Source: Clostridiales bacterium
Lineage (GTDB): Bacteria > Bacillota > Clostridia > Lachnospirales > Cellulosilyticaceae
Direction: 5' to 3'
Assembly: GCA_019418225.1 (NCBI GenBank)
Contig: DYCF01000014.1
Location: 38,296 to 102,295, forward strand
Length of the DNA stretch: 64,000 nucleotides
The notes under the pieces were generated by a model that worked only from the letters and a program-made list of their open reading frames with translations, searched no databases and had not been told where the DNA came from. Both the position numbers and the translations under genes were made by a program. Below are positions 53,718 to 61,631 of this stretch, in pieces. Every line of letters starts with the position of its first letter. Within the stretch, counting starts at the first letter, position 1.

Positions 53718-55181
53718 AGGGAGGGTAAACCTATAATTAATCGTAGGTTTACCTTCTTTATCAATTACAATTGAATTGATGAACTGTGTAAGGATTTCAG
53801 CGTTAAGCTCTGTAATGGTGCCATAAGCTGAAATCCTTTTTATTTCTTTAAGATAGCTATTTTTATCTAATCCATCTAGGGATTTTTCGTATTCAGATAA
53901 GTCTTCCTTAAGTTTAATGATTTGAGAAGAAATATCTTGAGTAAAAATCTGATATTCCTCTTTCGTAATAATATCATTAATTAAATGGCCTAGAGCCTTA
54001 TTTTTTTGCTCATTTAAACAAGCTATTTGATTTTGACAGTTTGTTATGAGAGACTCTAGTTTCTCAGCAGAAGAGAGTAGAGAAGTTTCTACTGATTTAA
54101 GCTGAGAGGTATTGGAACTATTCTGAATAAATTGATTCAGTTCCTTAATAACAGTTTCAGCAAGAGCAGCTTCTCTAACTCTATGGCTAGAACAAACCTG
54201 ATTACCACGTCTGTCATAGGTGCCACATACATACCCTTTACTATTGGCTTTATAATGAAAACCTTTACCACACTGATCACAAATCAGTAGATTAGAGAAG
54301 AGATGTGTATTAGATCCAGTAATGACCTTTCTTTTTTTATTCAACCGATGCTGCACGTTATTAAACAGTTCTTCATCAATAATGGCTTCATGTGTATTTT
54401 CTACAATAATATGTTGCTCAGCAGGAAGTTCTTTCCGAGCTTTTGAAGTTACACTAATGGTGGTTTGACGTCCTTGTACCAGATGCCCTAAGTAGTGAGG
54501 ATTATGTAGTATAAGTTTAATACTAGAAGCATGCCACTCATTAGAAGCATTTGCCTTACCAGCTACTTGAGCAGGTGTAGGAACACCTTCTCTGGTAAGT
54601 TCATTCGCTATCAACGTTTGACCTTTTCCACTTAAATAGTCTTTAAAGATTCTAATCACGATATTTTTGCAGTATTCGTCTCTAATCTGTAGCTGACCAT
54701 CTACTATTTTATAGGCATATGGTGGAATAGAGCCTTTAAATTCACCACGCTTAATTTTATTAGTAAGAGAGTGTTTAACACGTTCAGAGATACGCTGAGA
54801 TTCCTGTTCATACAGCCAAGCATAAAGACCAAACATGCTACGATTTCCTTCAAGTGTATTAATAGCATTATCTAGGGTCACAATATCAATTTTATTATTC
54901 TCAGCTAGGTTCTTAATGCGATAAGAAAGTTCACCATTACGAGCCAATCTTGAAAGCTCTTTAGCTAAGATGATGCTAAATTTTCGCTGTTCCATATCTT
55001 TAATTAATCGATTCAAATTTTCACGATTAGATGTTGTCCCTGACTCTATATCAACATAGAAATCATAAAGTTCCCAATTACGTTCTTGAATGAAGTTAAT
55101 AAAAAGTTCTCTTTGATTTTTTAGAGAAGCCTGTTGCTCAATTTTTTGAGTGCTTACGCGAATATAAATTGCACATTTCAT
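53703..55181 (-). CDS. Large serine recombinase 1 (probable integrase)
   Basis: A 492-residue large serine recombinase. The N-terminal resolvase domain (1-about 150) has catalytic Ser10 in YIRVSTQ and the DIESGTTSNRENLNRLI and ELSRLARNG motifs. The recombinase domain and zinc ribbon (CDQCGKGF, then CGTYDRRGNQVC) follow, then a long coiled coil. Such enzymes integrate and excise elements between att sites. Its 3' end overlaps the end of rlmD by 15 bp, as expected for an integrase gene at the left end of an element. GGAGATG precedes the ATG, and a consensus promoter lies upstream. Confidence 0.92.
   Translation of the reverse strand: MKCAIYIRVSTQKIEQQASLKNQRELFINFIQERNWELYDFYVDIESGTTSNRENLNRLIKDMEQRKFSIILAKELSRLARNGELSYRIKNLAENNKIDIVTLDNAINTLEGNRSMFGLYAWLYEQESQRISERVKHSLTNKIKRGEFKGSIPPYAYKIVDGQLQIRDEYCKNIVIRIFKDYLSGKGQTLIANELTREGVPTPAQVAGKANASNEWHASSIKLILHNPHYLGHLVQGRQTTISVTSKARKELPAEQHIIVENTHEAIIDEELFNNVQHRLNKKRKVITGSNTHLFSNLLICDQCGKGFHYKANSKGYVCGTYDRRGNQVCSSHRVREAALAETVIKELNQFIQNSSNTSQLKSVETSLLSSAEKLESLITNCQNQIACLNEQKNKALGHLINDIITKEEYQIFTQDISSQIIKLKEDLSEYEKSLDGLDKNSYLKEIKRISAYGTITELNAEILTQFINSIVIDKEGKPTINYRFTLPSDSI
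53721..53756. terminator. Hairpin directly after rlmD, inside the recombinase 3' end
   Basis: GGTAAACCTA (53724-53733) and TAGGTTTACC (53744-53753) pair exactly; three outer pairs extend it to 13 bp with one G-U. It starts 4 bp after the rlmD stop and lies within the recombinase coding sequence. It may end rlmD transcription or belong to the attachment site. Confidence 0.6.
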
Positions 55182-55233
55182 AGTTTATTACATCTCCTTT
55201 GTTAATTGAGATGTAGTTTGTTTACCTAAGTCA

Positions 55234-55263
55234 ATTATAGAAATAAGGGAACTAAGTTGTCAA
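55234..55263 (-). promoter_or_regulatory. Consensus promoter of recombinase 1
   Basis: On the minus strand, TTGACA (55263-55258), an 18-bp spacer and TATAAT (55239-55234); both boxes are perfect sigma-A consensus, 53 bp before the ATG. Confidence 0.75.
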
Positions 55264-55360
55264 ATTATATCTAAATAACTATTAAATATAACGACTTAGT
55301 AGTAAAATCGAATATATGCTATAGAAAGTACTAGGTAAAATGTAGGAATTCAATAAAGAA

Positions 55361-55495
55361 ATGAAGTTCCAAGAATTATTAAAAGAAAATATTGATTTAG
55401 AGTTGCTGTTTATTAAGTACTTACTGGATCGTGAAGTGACAGATGAGAAAATGGGCGAGTATGCATTAAACTATACAACGCTAACAGATGATTAA
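55361..55495 (+). CDS. Hypothetical 44-residue protein
   Basis: A short frame, MKFQELLKENIDLELLFIKY to a stop at 55495, acidic and helical. A stop codon lies just upstream in frame, and the ribosome-binding site is weak (TAGGA, 13 bp away). It lies in the 500-bp stretch between recombinase 1 and the phosphoesterase gene. Not recognised; coding is plausible from composition only. Confidence 0.4.
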   Translation: MKFQELLKENIDLELLFIKYLLDREVTDEKMGEYALNYTTLTDD

Positions 55496-55510
55496 AAGTG
55501 GGAATTTGCA

Positions 55511-55648
55511 ATGTTTTACAAGCAAGAATTAAATAGAAATATGTTTATATGGCCAGATTTCCTACTAAATATGGAAATGCCGATGGAGATATTTAGAAAG
55601 AATATGAAGTTGTCAACGCTTGAGATTACAAAAGACAGGACTGAATAA
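55511..55648 (+). CDS. Hypothetical 45-residue protein
   Basis: A short frame starting MFYKQELNRNMFIWPDF, just after the previous small frame and in the same direction, with GTGGGA upstream. It is Met-rich. It ends 35 bp before the preferred start of the phosphoesterase. It could be a leader or an old gene fragment. Not recognised. Confidence 0.4.
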   Translation: MFYKQELNRNMFIWPDFLLNMEMPMEIFRKNMKLSTLEITKDRTE

Positions 55649-55682
55649 GAGGAGTAAAGTAAAAGGAGACGTGAGAAGAGCA

Positions 55683-56672
55683 ATGATATTTGTAACAGGA
55701 GATACACATAGGGAGTTAGATCTTGAAAAACTACACACTTCTCATTTTCCAATGCAGAAAGAGTTAACTAGAAATGATTATCTTATAATCTGTGGGGACT
55801 TTGGTGCAGTTTGGAATAATAGTAAGTATGATGACAGTACACTTGATTATCACAATAAAAAGCCCTATACAACGCTCTTTGTAGATGGAAATCATGAGAA
55901 TTTTGACTTGTTAAATGGATATAAAATAGAAGAATGGCATGGTGGAAAGATTCATCGTATTAGGGAAAATGTAATACACCTAATGAGAGGGCAAATCTAT
56001 ACAATAGATGATAAGAAATTCTTTGTTATGGGAGGAGCAAGCAGTATTGATAAAAATAGCCGGATACCATTTGAGTCTTGGTGGCCTCAAGAGTCACCCA
56101 CTATGGCAGAATTAGATGAAGCACAAACAAATTTAGATAAGCACCAATGGGAAGTGGATTATGTGTTATCCCATACGACATCTAATATAGTGATGCAAGA
56201 ATGTATTGAATTTCAAAAAGAAAAGGAATCAGTGAATGAGTTTTTTGATATCTTACAAAGGAAGCTTAAATATAAATGGTGGTTCTTTGGGCATTTCCAT
56301 ATAGACGAGATTTTTGAATCTCATAAATCTACTTGTTTATATGACCTTATCAGAGACTTAAACAATATTGAAGTTGGAGGGTTAAAACAAAAAGATAATA
56401 TTTATTTTTCAGAGGATAGCATGCGGATGGAAAGCCTTGCGAATATATTGCTACATGCTATAGAACTTATCAAATACAACTATGATCAAGAAACCTGTGA
56501 CAATAGAACAGAGGGCTTACTAACAAAGAGTGATTGGTATAGACTGTGTGAAGACTTTGAAGATGTCATTAATCAAGAGATAGCATCTGAAGCCACCAAG
56601 GTAGAACTCATACATGCTATGATGACAGATGAGTACTGGAAGAAATGGTATGAGAGAACGTGTAAATCATAG
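55683..56672 (+). CDS. Calcineurin-like metallophosphoesterase with C-terminal extension
   Basis: A 329-residue protein from ATG 55683, which gives the usual N-terminus MIFVTGDTHRE; the earlier ATG at 55620 only adds a basic stretch. Metal-binding motifs are all present: GDTH, GDFGAVW, GNHENF, SHTTS and GHFHID (the last near residue 210). A further 100 residues form a helical domain I do not recognise. Family members cleave phosphodiester or phosphomonoester bonds in nucleotides, nucleic acids or proteins. It stands between two recombinase genes of opposite direction, as element cargo. Confidence 0.85.
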   Translation: MIFVTGDTHRELDLEKLHTSHFPMQKELTRNDYLIICGDFGAVWNNSKYDDSTLDYHNKKPYTTLFVDGNHENFDLLNGYKIEEWHGGKIHRIRENVIHLMRGQIYTIDDKKFFVMGGASSIDKNSRIPFESWWPQESPTMAELDEAQTNLDKHQWEVDYVLSHTTSNIVMQECIEFQKEKESVNEFFDILQRKLKYKWWFFGHFHIDEIFESHKSTCLYDLIRDLNNIEVGGLKQKDNIYFSEDSMRMESLANILLHAIELIKYNYDQETCDNRTEGLLTKSDWYRLCEDFEDVINQEIASEATKVELIHAMMTDEYWKKWYERTCKS

Positions 56673-56676
56673 TAAC

Positions 56677-56722
56677 CCAAAAGGCACAATTTAATTGCAA
56701 GAGATTAGATTGTGCCTTTTGG
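56677..56722. terminator. Terminator between the phosphoesterase and recombinase 2
   Basis: CCAAAAGGCACAAT (56677-56690) pairs exactly with 56709-56722; 18-base loop; both ends can act in either direction. Confidence 0.8.
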
Positions 56723-56807
56723 CATGATAAGATTACATTATAATTTTATATTGCCTATCTCTCTGAGAATATTATAAATTTTCAAGTACCTTTCTTATAC
56801 AAGTTGA

Positions 56808-58271
56808 TTAGTTTTTGTATTTGTAGTAAACATCAATGTGCTGGCTATCCTGAATTTCTATTTTTTCAATGAATAGATTAAGAATAGTAGGGCTTAGTGT
56901 AGAAACTTGCCTTTGATGAATAAGTTGCTGGAGGTCATCTAATACAGTAGATTTATTGAGCTCTGTTATCAATAGGCTATTAGAATGTAGTTTTGTCTCT
57001 AGCATTTCTGTAGACTGACTATCTAAACTAATAAAGGAAGTGTATTGCTCATTTGTAATATCCCCTTTAATAAGCTTTTTTAAGGCTGAATTGTTTTCAG
57101 ACTGAATCTGCTTGAGCTGTTTTTGAAGAGAACGATTATATTTAGTTAAGGTACTTACTTCTCTTTTTATATATTTCTTCAAATCTGAGATGGAGCAATT
57201 GATAGTGGCATCCTTTAATAGTTGATTAATATCATCTAAAATAGCAGTAGTCAAAGCATTTTCTTTGATACTATGAGAACTACAGTAATCCTTGCCTTTT
57301 TTATTATATGTACCACAAATATAGCCTAAACGGTTAGCACTATAGTGCATGGCCTTTTCACAATCTTTACAAAAGAGTAGATTAGAGAATAAGTGAAGTT
57401 GAGGAGCAGGTCTTGCTTTTTTGCGATTGCTTAGCATAAGCTGAACGGCATCAAACATTTCCTTAGTGATAATAGGATCATGCATATGAGGAACGACAAT
57501 AAAATTGTCTTCTTCAATTTTTTTGCGTTTTTTACAAGTTACACTAATAGTAGATTCTTTTCCTTGAACTAAGTCACCTACGTAATGTCTATTTTGCAAA
57601 ATGGTTTTTATGGTAGATCCATACCAATATATAGAGGCGTTACGTTTATTAGCAGTTTGGCTAGGTGTTGGAATCTTTTCTAATGTTAGGTTACGAGCTA
57701 TTTTATCACAGCCTAATCCCGCTAGATAATCTTGAAAAATACGACGTACTATATGAGGTGTGTGATCGCTTCTAATTAGTAATTTTTTATTTTCAATGCG
57801 ATACCCATATGGAGGAATAGAACCCATGAAATGCCCGGCTTTAGCGTTAGTTCTTAATGCAGTTTTTGTACGTTCACTTGTCTTTTGTGCTTCATTCTCG
57901 TAAATCCAAGTATACAATCCAAACATTTCATTGGAACCTTCAAGCATGTTGATAGCTCTATCTAGAGTTAACAGCTTAATATTGTATTTTAGAGCATTAT
58001 CTCTAATTTGATAAGCTAAAGCTCCGTTTCTCGATAGCCTGGAAAGTTCTTTAGCTAAGATAATATCAAATTTATTCTTGCTCATATCATTTATTAGACG
58101 TTGTAAGTTTATTCTTTTAGAAGTCGTACCAGATTCAATGTCTATATATTCTTCAACAATTTCCCATGAATGGTCTGCAGCATATTGTTGAAATAGAAGA
58201 TGCTGATTTTCAATAGAACTTTTTTGTCCTTCACTGTCTTTACTAATTCTAATATAAACTGCACATCTCAT
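56808..58271 (-). CDS. Large serine recombinase 2
   Basis: A 487-residue paralogue of recombinase 1. It has Ser10 in YIRISKD, the same DIESGTTSKRINLQRLI and ELSRLSRNG motifs, a zinc ribbon (CKDCEKAM, then CGTYNKKGKDYC) and a C-terminal coiled coil. The two proteins align over their full length. GAGGAGGTGG precedes the ATG, and the ATG overlaps the stop of a small leader ORF (ATGA). It may act with recombinase 1, or be the integrase of a nested element. Which one performs integration is not decided by sequence alone. Confidence 0.9.
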   Translation of the reverse strand: MRCAVYIRISKDSEGQKSSIENQHLLFQQYAADHSWEIVEEYIDIESGTTSKRINLQRLINDMSKNKFDIILAKELSRLSRNGALAYQIRDNALKYNIKLLTLDRAINMLEGSNEMFGLYTWIYENEAQKTSERTKTALRTNAKAGHFMGSIPPYGYRIENKKLLIRSDHTPHIVRRIFQDYLAGLGCDKIARNLTLEKIPTPSQTANKRNASIYWYGSTIKTILQNRHYVGDLVQGKESTISVTCKKRKKIEEDNFIVVPHMHDPIITKEMFDAVQLMLSNRKKARPAPQLHLFSNLLFCKDCEKAMHYSANRLGYICGTYNKKGKDYCSSHSIKENALTTAILDDINQLLKDATINCSISDLKKYIKREVSTLTKYNRSLQKQLKQIQSENNSALKKLIKGDITNEQYTSFISLDSQSTEMLETKLHSNSLLITELNKSTVLDDLQQLIHQRQVSTLSPTILNLFIEKIEIQDSQHIDVYYKYKN

Positions 58272-58417
58272 GCTGCCACCTCCTCAGTGTCTGCTTCAGG
58301 ATTAACTGATTTAGTTATTTTTGCAATAAATTCATTTATTAGTAAATCTGTAAGAACAGATGAAAGATCATCTAGAGAATGTGTTGATGTATCACTAAAG
58401 ATTCTTTGTATTTTCAT
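58268..58417 (-). CDS. Small 49-residue ORF coupled to recombinase 2
   Basis: On the minus strand, an ATG at 58417 with AGGAG 9 bp upstream opens a frame starting MKIQRIFSDTSTHSLDDLSS and ending EADTEEVAA, whose TGA overlaps the recombinase ATG. Its 3' end carries the recombinase ribosome-binding site. The protein is acidic and helical with no known domain. Coupling suggests a regulator or a partner of the recombinase. Confidence 0.72.
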   Translation of the reverse strand: MKIQRIFSDTSTHSLDDLSSVLTDLLINEFIAKITKSVNPEADTEEVAA

Positions 58418-58483
58418 AAATTTAGTCTCCTAGTTAATAATTTAATGTCATAAATAAATAGTTCATATAACCCAGTTTGGGGT

Positions 58484-58524
58484 ACATGAGAAAGATTATA
58501 GCATACTGTACAAGCCCCTCAAAG
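58484..58524 (-). repeat. 41-bp direct repeat copy 1, holds a minus-strand promoter
   Basis: Identical over 41 bp to 58685-58725, within a looser repeat of about 150 bp (58428-58577). On the minus strand it holds TTGAGG (58522-58517), a 16-bp spacer and TATAAT (58500-58495), placed to transcribe the small ORF and recombinase 2. Confidence 0.88.
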
Positions 58525-58684
58525 TGAATTTGAACGTTTTGAGTATAGGCATTGAGTATCAAAGGCTATAGGAGTTGATTGTGTGAAAAGATTATAAATA
58601 TTTGATGTCTGTATTTCACAAAATTAGTTTCCTAGATAAAAAATTAATGCCTTAAATAATAGTTTGTATAATGGGATTTAGGAC

Positions 58685-58725
58685 ACATGAGAAAGATTAT
58701 AGCATACTGTACAAGCCCCTCAAAG
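58685..58725 (-). repeat. 41-bp direct repeat copy 2, holds the same promoter
   Basis: Exact second copy, 201 bp from the first. The minus-strand boxes are TTGAGG (58723-58718) and TATAAT (58701-58696), spacer 16. Downstream of it on the minus strand (near 58640-58600) a decayed copy of the small-ORF start is visible: AGGAAACT then GTG AAA TAC AGA. Confidence 0.88.
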
Positions 58726-58775
58726 GAGAATTGAAGGTTTTGAATACAGATGTTGATTATCAAGGGGGATAGAAG

Positions 58776-58797
58776 GTAGTGATGTAAAACTCACTAC
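58776..58797. repeat. Perfect 7-bp hairpin in the control region
   Basis: GTAGTGA (58776-58782) and TCACTAC (58791-58797) with an 8-base loop, between repeat copies 2 and 3. It could be a nick-site or origin hairpin. Confidence 0.45.
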
Positions 58798-58841
58798 AAA
58801 TGTTTAGATAAATTATAGGATTTCATTTTGAGTTGGAGGAG

Positions 58842-58871
58842 ATTATAGGATATTCAAAAGTGCCCTCAAAG
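58842..58871 (-). promoter_or_regulatory. Third, diverged copy of the TTGAGG-N16-TATAAT promoter
   Basis: On the minus strand, TTGAGG (58869-58864), 16-bp spacer, TATAAT (58847-58842). The spacer differs from copies 1 and 2, while the boxes and the GCCCTCAAAG edge are kept. Confidence 0.6.
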
Positions 58872-59003
58872 TGAAAATAGAATTTTTTAAAATGAGAGCT
58901 AATTCTTATGTTTATTTAAAAATATATTCTGAATAACATAAAAAAATGTACATGTAAAATTCCCTTGCATTGGCTATTTGAGAATAGTATGATTGATTTT
59001 ACG

Positions 59004-59050
59004 TTCTCAAAAATGGAAAATTTTGAGGGCAAAATCTTAAATAATAAATA
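59004..59050 (+). promoter_or_regulatory. Inverted fourth copy of the TTGAGG box, upstream of the rep-like gene
   Basis: CTCAAAA (59006-59012) and TTTTGAG (59021-59027) form an inverted repeat, and the TTGAGG box (59023-59028) is followed 16 bp later by TAAATA, a weak -10. It faces the rep-like gene that starts at 59130. The other 58.4-59.13 kb sequence is AT-rich and holds no gene. Confidence 0.45.
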
Positions 59051-59129
59051 TACGCCATTGTTGCAAAAAAAGAGATAAAAAAACTCATATAAACATTGAT
59101 TTTGCAATAAAAGTAGAAAGGGACGACCT

Positions 59130-60206
59130 ATGGTACATACATTAGAATTTTACGTAAATATAACACACGTAGAAAAAGAACTTGTAGAGCGAAAGCATGG
59201 ACAATATATAAAAGGAGTTATTAGAAAACTTGAAAGACAATTTAGTAAATTTAATATAAGAATTGGGAAACCGATGTGGAATGGGAGTTATAATATCTAT
59301 CTTCAGTTTGATGCAGTTGAGTTGTTAGGGCGAACAGAAGATGGAGAGATTGTTCCAGATGATTATGAACTAATACAATTTCATATTCTGGAATTGGAAC
59401 ATCAATTATTTGATTTCCCAGATAGACATTTTATTCTGAACCGCATTGATTATAGAGTGGATTTAAAAGTGGAAAATAAGGAGCATCGTAAAATCTTATT
59501 TAAGTTATGGAGAAAAATAGCAAAAAGCTATGGACATTTAAAGAAGAGAACTAAGAAGAATGCAACTAGAGAACAGAAAGATGGCAAGGAAATCTATAGA
59601 TCAGAGAAATCCTATCAAACCACAATATATTTAGCTTCAAAATCGTTAGTCGTTTGTTTGTATGACAAAGAAGAAGAGAGAAGAAGCAAAGGAATGGAAC
59701 CTTTGCCATATGAAAGAAATGTTATTAGATTTGAAGTTAGATTAATGCGAAATCATCTCGCATATAAGGCTAGAGAGGAGAAGGTATATAAAGATAAAAA
59801 TAAAAAGAAGAAGGAAACAAGAGAAAGAAGTTTAGAAGCTTACATGGAGAAGAGATGCTTTGATGAATACATAAAAAAATACATAGTCACCATATTTGGA
59901 ACGGAAGATTTTCATAAACTTGATGTTATTAAATCAAAGCTTATAGAAGCAGAAATAAAGAATGCTCAAAGAGACAAGCTGATTAACTTTATCAATATCA
60001 TTGCACGAGCTGGAGTGGAAGGAGTAATTAATTATAGAGGCACGAAAAGTAAGAAGAAAGGAAGTTGTTCTAGGTATACCATGAAAAGATACCGACAGAT
60101 TCTCAGTGAACTTGATATACATATTATATCTTTACCATTAAAAACAAAAGGTGTAGGAAATATCCTTGAGAATCCTTTAGGGAAATGGAAGATGAATAAT
60201 GAATAA
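59130..60206 (+). CDS. Probable replication initiation protein (Rep_trans-like)
   Basis: A 358-residue basic protein. LNRIDYRVDLKV near residue 108, VCLYDKEEERRSKG near 183, and NVIRFEVRLMRNH near 200 follow the pattern of rolling-circle and filamentous-phage-like initiators (RID..D, YDK..E, R.E.R). A very Lys-rich loop follows, then a helical C-terminus. Start ATG with AAAGGGACG upstream. Position after a repeat-rich region and before parAB supports a role in replication or conjugative processing of the element. The catalytic Tyr was not identified, so this is a tentative call. Confidence 0.55.
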   Translation: MVHTLEFYVNITHVEKELVERKHGQYIKGVIRKLERQFSKFNIRIGKPMWNGSYNIYLQFDAVELLGRTEDGEIVPDDYELIQFHILELEHQLFDFPDRHFILNRIDYRVDLKVENKEHRKILFKLWRKIAKSYGHLKKRTKKNATREQKDGKEIYRSEKSYQTTIYLASKSLVVCLYDKEEERRSKGMEPLPYERNVIRFEVRLMRNHLAYKAREEKVYKDKNKKKKETRERSLEAYMEKRCFDEYIKKYIVTIFGTEDFHKLDVIKSKLIEAEIKNAQRDKLINFINIIARAGVEGVINYRGTKSKKKGSCSRYTMKRYRQILSELDIHIISLPLKTKGVGNILENPLGKWKMNNE

Positions 60207-60269
60207 CTATACTAAAATATTTTTCATAAAGTATAAATTTACAGTTTGTGAAAATAGAAAGGAGACAAT

Positions 60270-60674
60270 ATGCAACAAAATTGTATAAAGATACACAATG
60301 GCACCAAGGAGTCTAGAAGTATTATAGAGATTCAAAACTATATTACTCAGCTAGAAATAAATGATTATAGACTGAAAAAGAGAATCAAAGATATGGAGCA
60401 GCTGAGTGGAAAATATGAAAAACTGGTTTCTGATTACGAAAGCGTAATGGAGCAGCTAGAGCATGTGAATATAGAGCTTGCTTATTATCAAGCTATAAGC
60501 ATTGCTAAAAATAATGGTCGTCCTGGAAAATTATCCACACAAGAGGTTTATGAAATAAGAGAGTTGAGAAAGGCAGGAAACACATTACAACTGATAGCCG
60601 AGCAATATCATGTTTCAACTGCTTTAGTGCATAAAATCACTAAAGATATTAAAACTGATAAGCATAAAAAGTGA
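60270..60674 (+). CDS. Coiled-coil protein with resolvase-type HTH
   Basis: A 134-residue protein. The N-terminal two thirds form a coiled coil (about 20-85, NDYRLKKRIKDMEQLSGKYE). The C-terminus (about 88-130) has GRPGKLSTQEVYEIRELRKA followed by a helix-turn-helix like that of Hin/resolvase tails. AAAGGAGAC precedes the ATG. It probably binds DNA and dimerises. It lies between the rep-like gene and parA, so a regulator of the element is likely. Confidence 0.72.
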   Translation: MQQNCIKIHNGTKESRSIIEIQNYITQLEINDYRLKKRIKDMEQLSGKYEKLVSDYESVMEQLEHVNIELAYYQAISIAKNNGRPGKLSTQEVYEIRELRKAGNTLQLIAEQYHVSTALVHKITKDIKTDKHKK

Positions 60675-60732
60675 TAAAAGCAATGTCGCACAGTAAAGAA
60701 TGATAAAACGGATAAACATATTGAAAAATAAG

Positions 60733-60764
60733 GATTTTAATGTGCTAATATCCTTGTTAAAATC
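60733..60764. promoter_or_regulatory. Overlapping inverted repeats before parA
   Basis: GATTTTAA (60733-60740) pairs with TTAAAATC (60757-60764), and AAGGAT/ATCCTT overlaps it in the same stretch. It is 80 bp before the parA ATG; a ParA/ParB operator or centromere site is possible. Confidence 0.45.
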
Positions 60765-60842
60765 AATCAACTTTTTAATTTAGGATAATAGAAGTGTACA
60801 TTGAATAACAAAAAATAAATCGAGAAAAAGGAGAATATAGAT

Positions 60843-61631
60843 ATGTGTAAAATCATTTCAGTTATAAACGAAAAAGGAGGAGTAGCAAAGACAACAACAG
60901 TTTATACTGTTTCTGAATGCCTTGCTAAACAAGGAAAAAGAGTGTTAATGATAGATTTTGATCCACAATCGAGTCTTACAGTTATGGCTGGGTTTGAAGA
61001 AATAAATCAAATGCCTAAGACTATCGCCCATTTAATGAGTGATTCAATAGATAAAAGGGAAAATCTAAATCTTAATTATGATATCGCGGAATTAAGAAAT
61101 GGTGTGTTTTTTATACCTGCTAATAAGGAATTAACAGCTATAGAAGTGTCATTAGTAAATGTTATGAGTAGAGAATATGTGCTAGCTGATATACTTGAAC
61201 AGCTCAAGTCAGATTATGATTATATTATTATAGATTGTTCACCGTCTCTAGGTTTACTAACTATAAATGCATTAGCTACAAGTGATTCAGTTATTATTCC
61301 TGTTACTGCAGAATATTTATCTGCCAAAGGTCTTGAAATGCTTTTGGAAACAATTTTACGTATCAAAAGAAGGATTAATCCGCAGTTAGATATTGAGGGA
61401 ATTCTGTTTACACAATTTAAAGAGAGAAATAGATTAACAAAAGCAGTAGTAAAAATGATCGTTGATGCGTATGGTGGAGTTATACCAATATTTCAACAAA
61501 CAATAGCATATTCTACAAAGGTAGCACAAGCAGCAATGTATCAAAAAAGTATTGTAGAGTATGCACCACAACATAAAGCTGCACAAGCTTATATTCAAGT
61601 AGCAGAGGAGATAATAGCAAATGAAGAATAG
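60843..61631 (+). CDS. ParA-family partition ATPase
   Basis: A 262-residue Soj-like ATPase. The deviant Walker A motif is KGGVAKTTT (11-19), followed by DFDPQSSLT and YIIIDCSPSLGLLTINA. It lacks the N-terminal HTH of P1-type ParA, so it is of the chromosomal/ICE type. With ParB it moves or stabilises the element. AAAGGAG precedes the ATG. It overlaps parB by 11 bp. Confidence 0.92.
   Translation: MCKIISVINEKGGVAKTTTVYTVSECLAKQGKRVLMIDFDPQSSLTVMAGFEEINQMPKTIAHLMSDSIDKRENLNLNYDIAELRNGVFFIPANKELTAIEVSLVNVMSREYVLADILEQLKSDYDYIIIDCSPSLGLLTINALATSDSVIIPVTAEYLSAKGLEMLLETILRIKRRINPQLDIEGILFTQFKERNRLTKAVVKMIVDAYGGVIPIFQQTIAYSTKVAQAAMYQKSIVEYAPQHKAAQAYIQVAEEIIANEE

Noticed and set aside
53690..53760. 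tRNA gene as insertion target
   Set aside because: No tRNA-like sequence is present at the junction; the target is the end of a protein gene.
58200..58433. 77-residue plus-strand frame over the recombinase 2 start
   Set aside because: It is antisense to the start of recombinase 2 and to the 49-residue leader ORF, which has better start signals and coupling.
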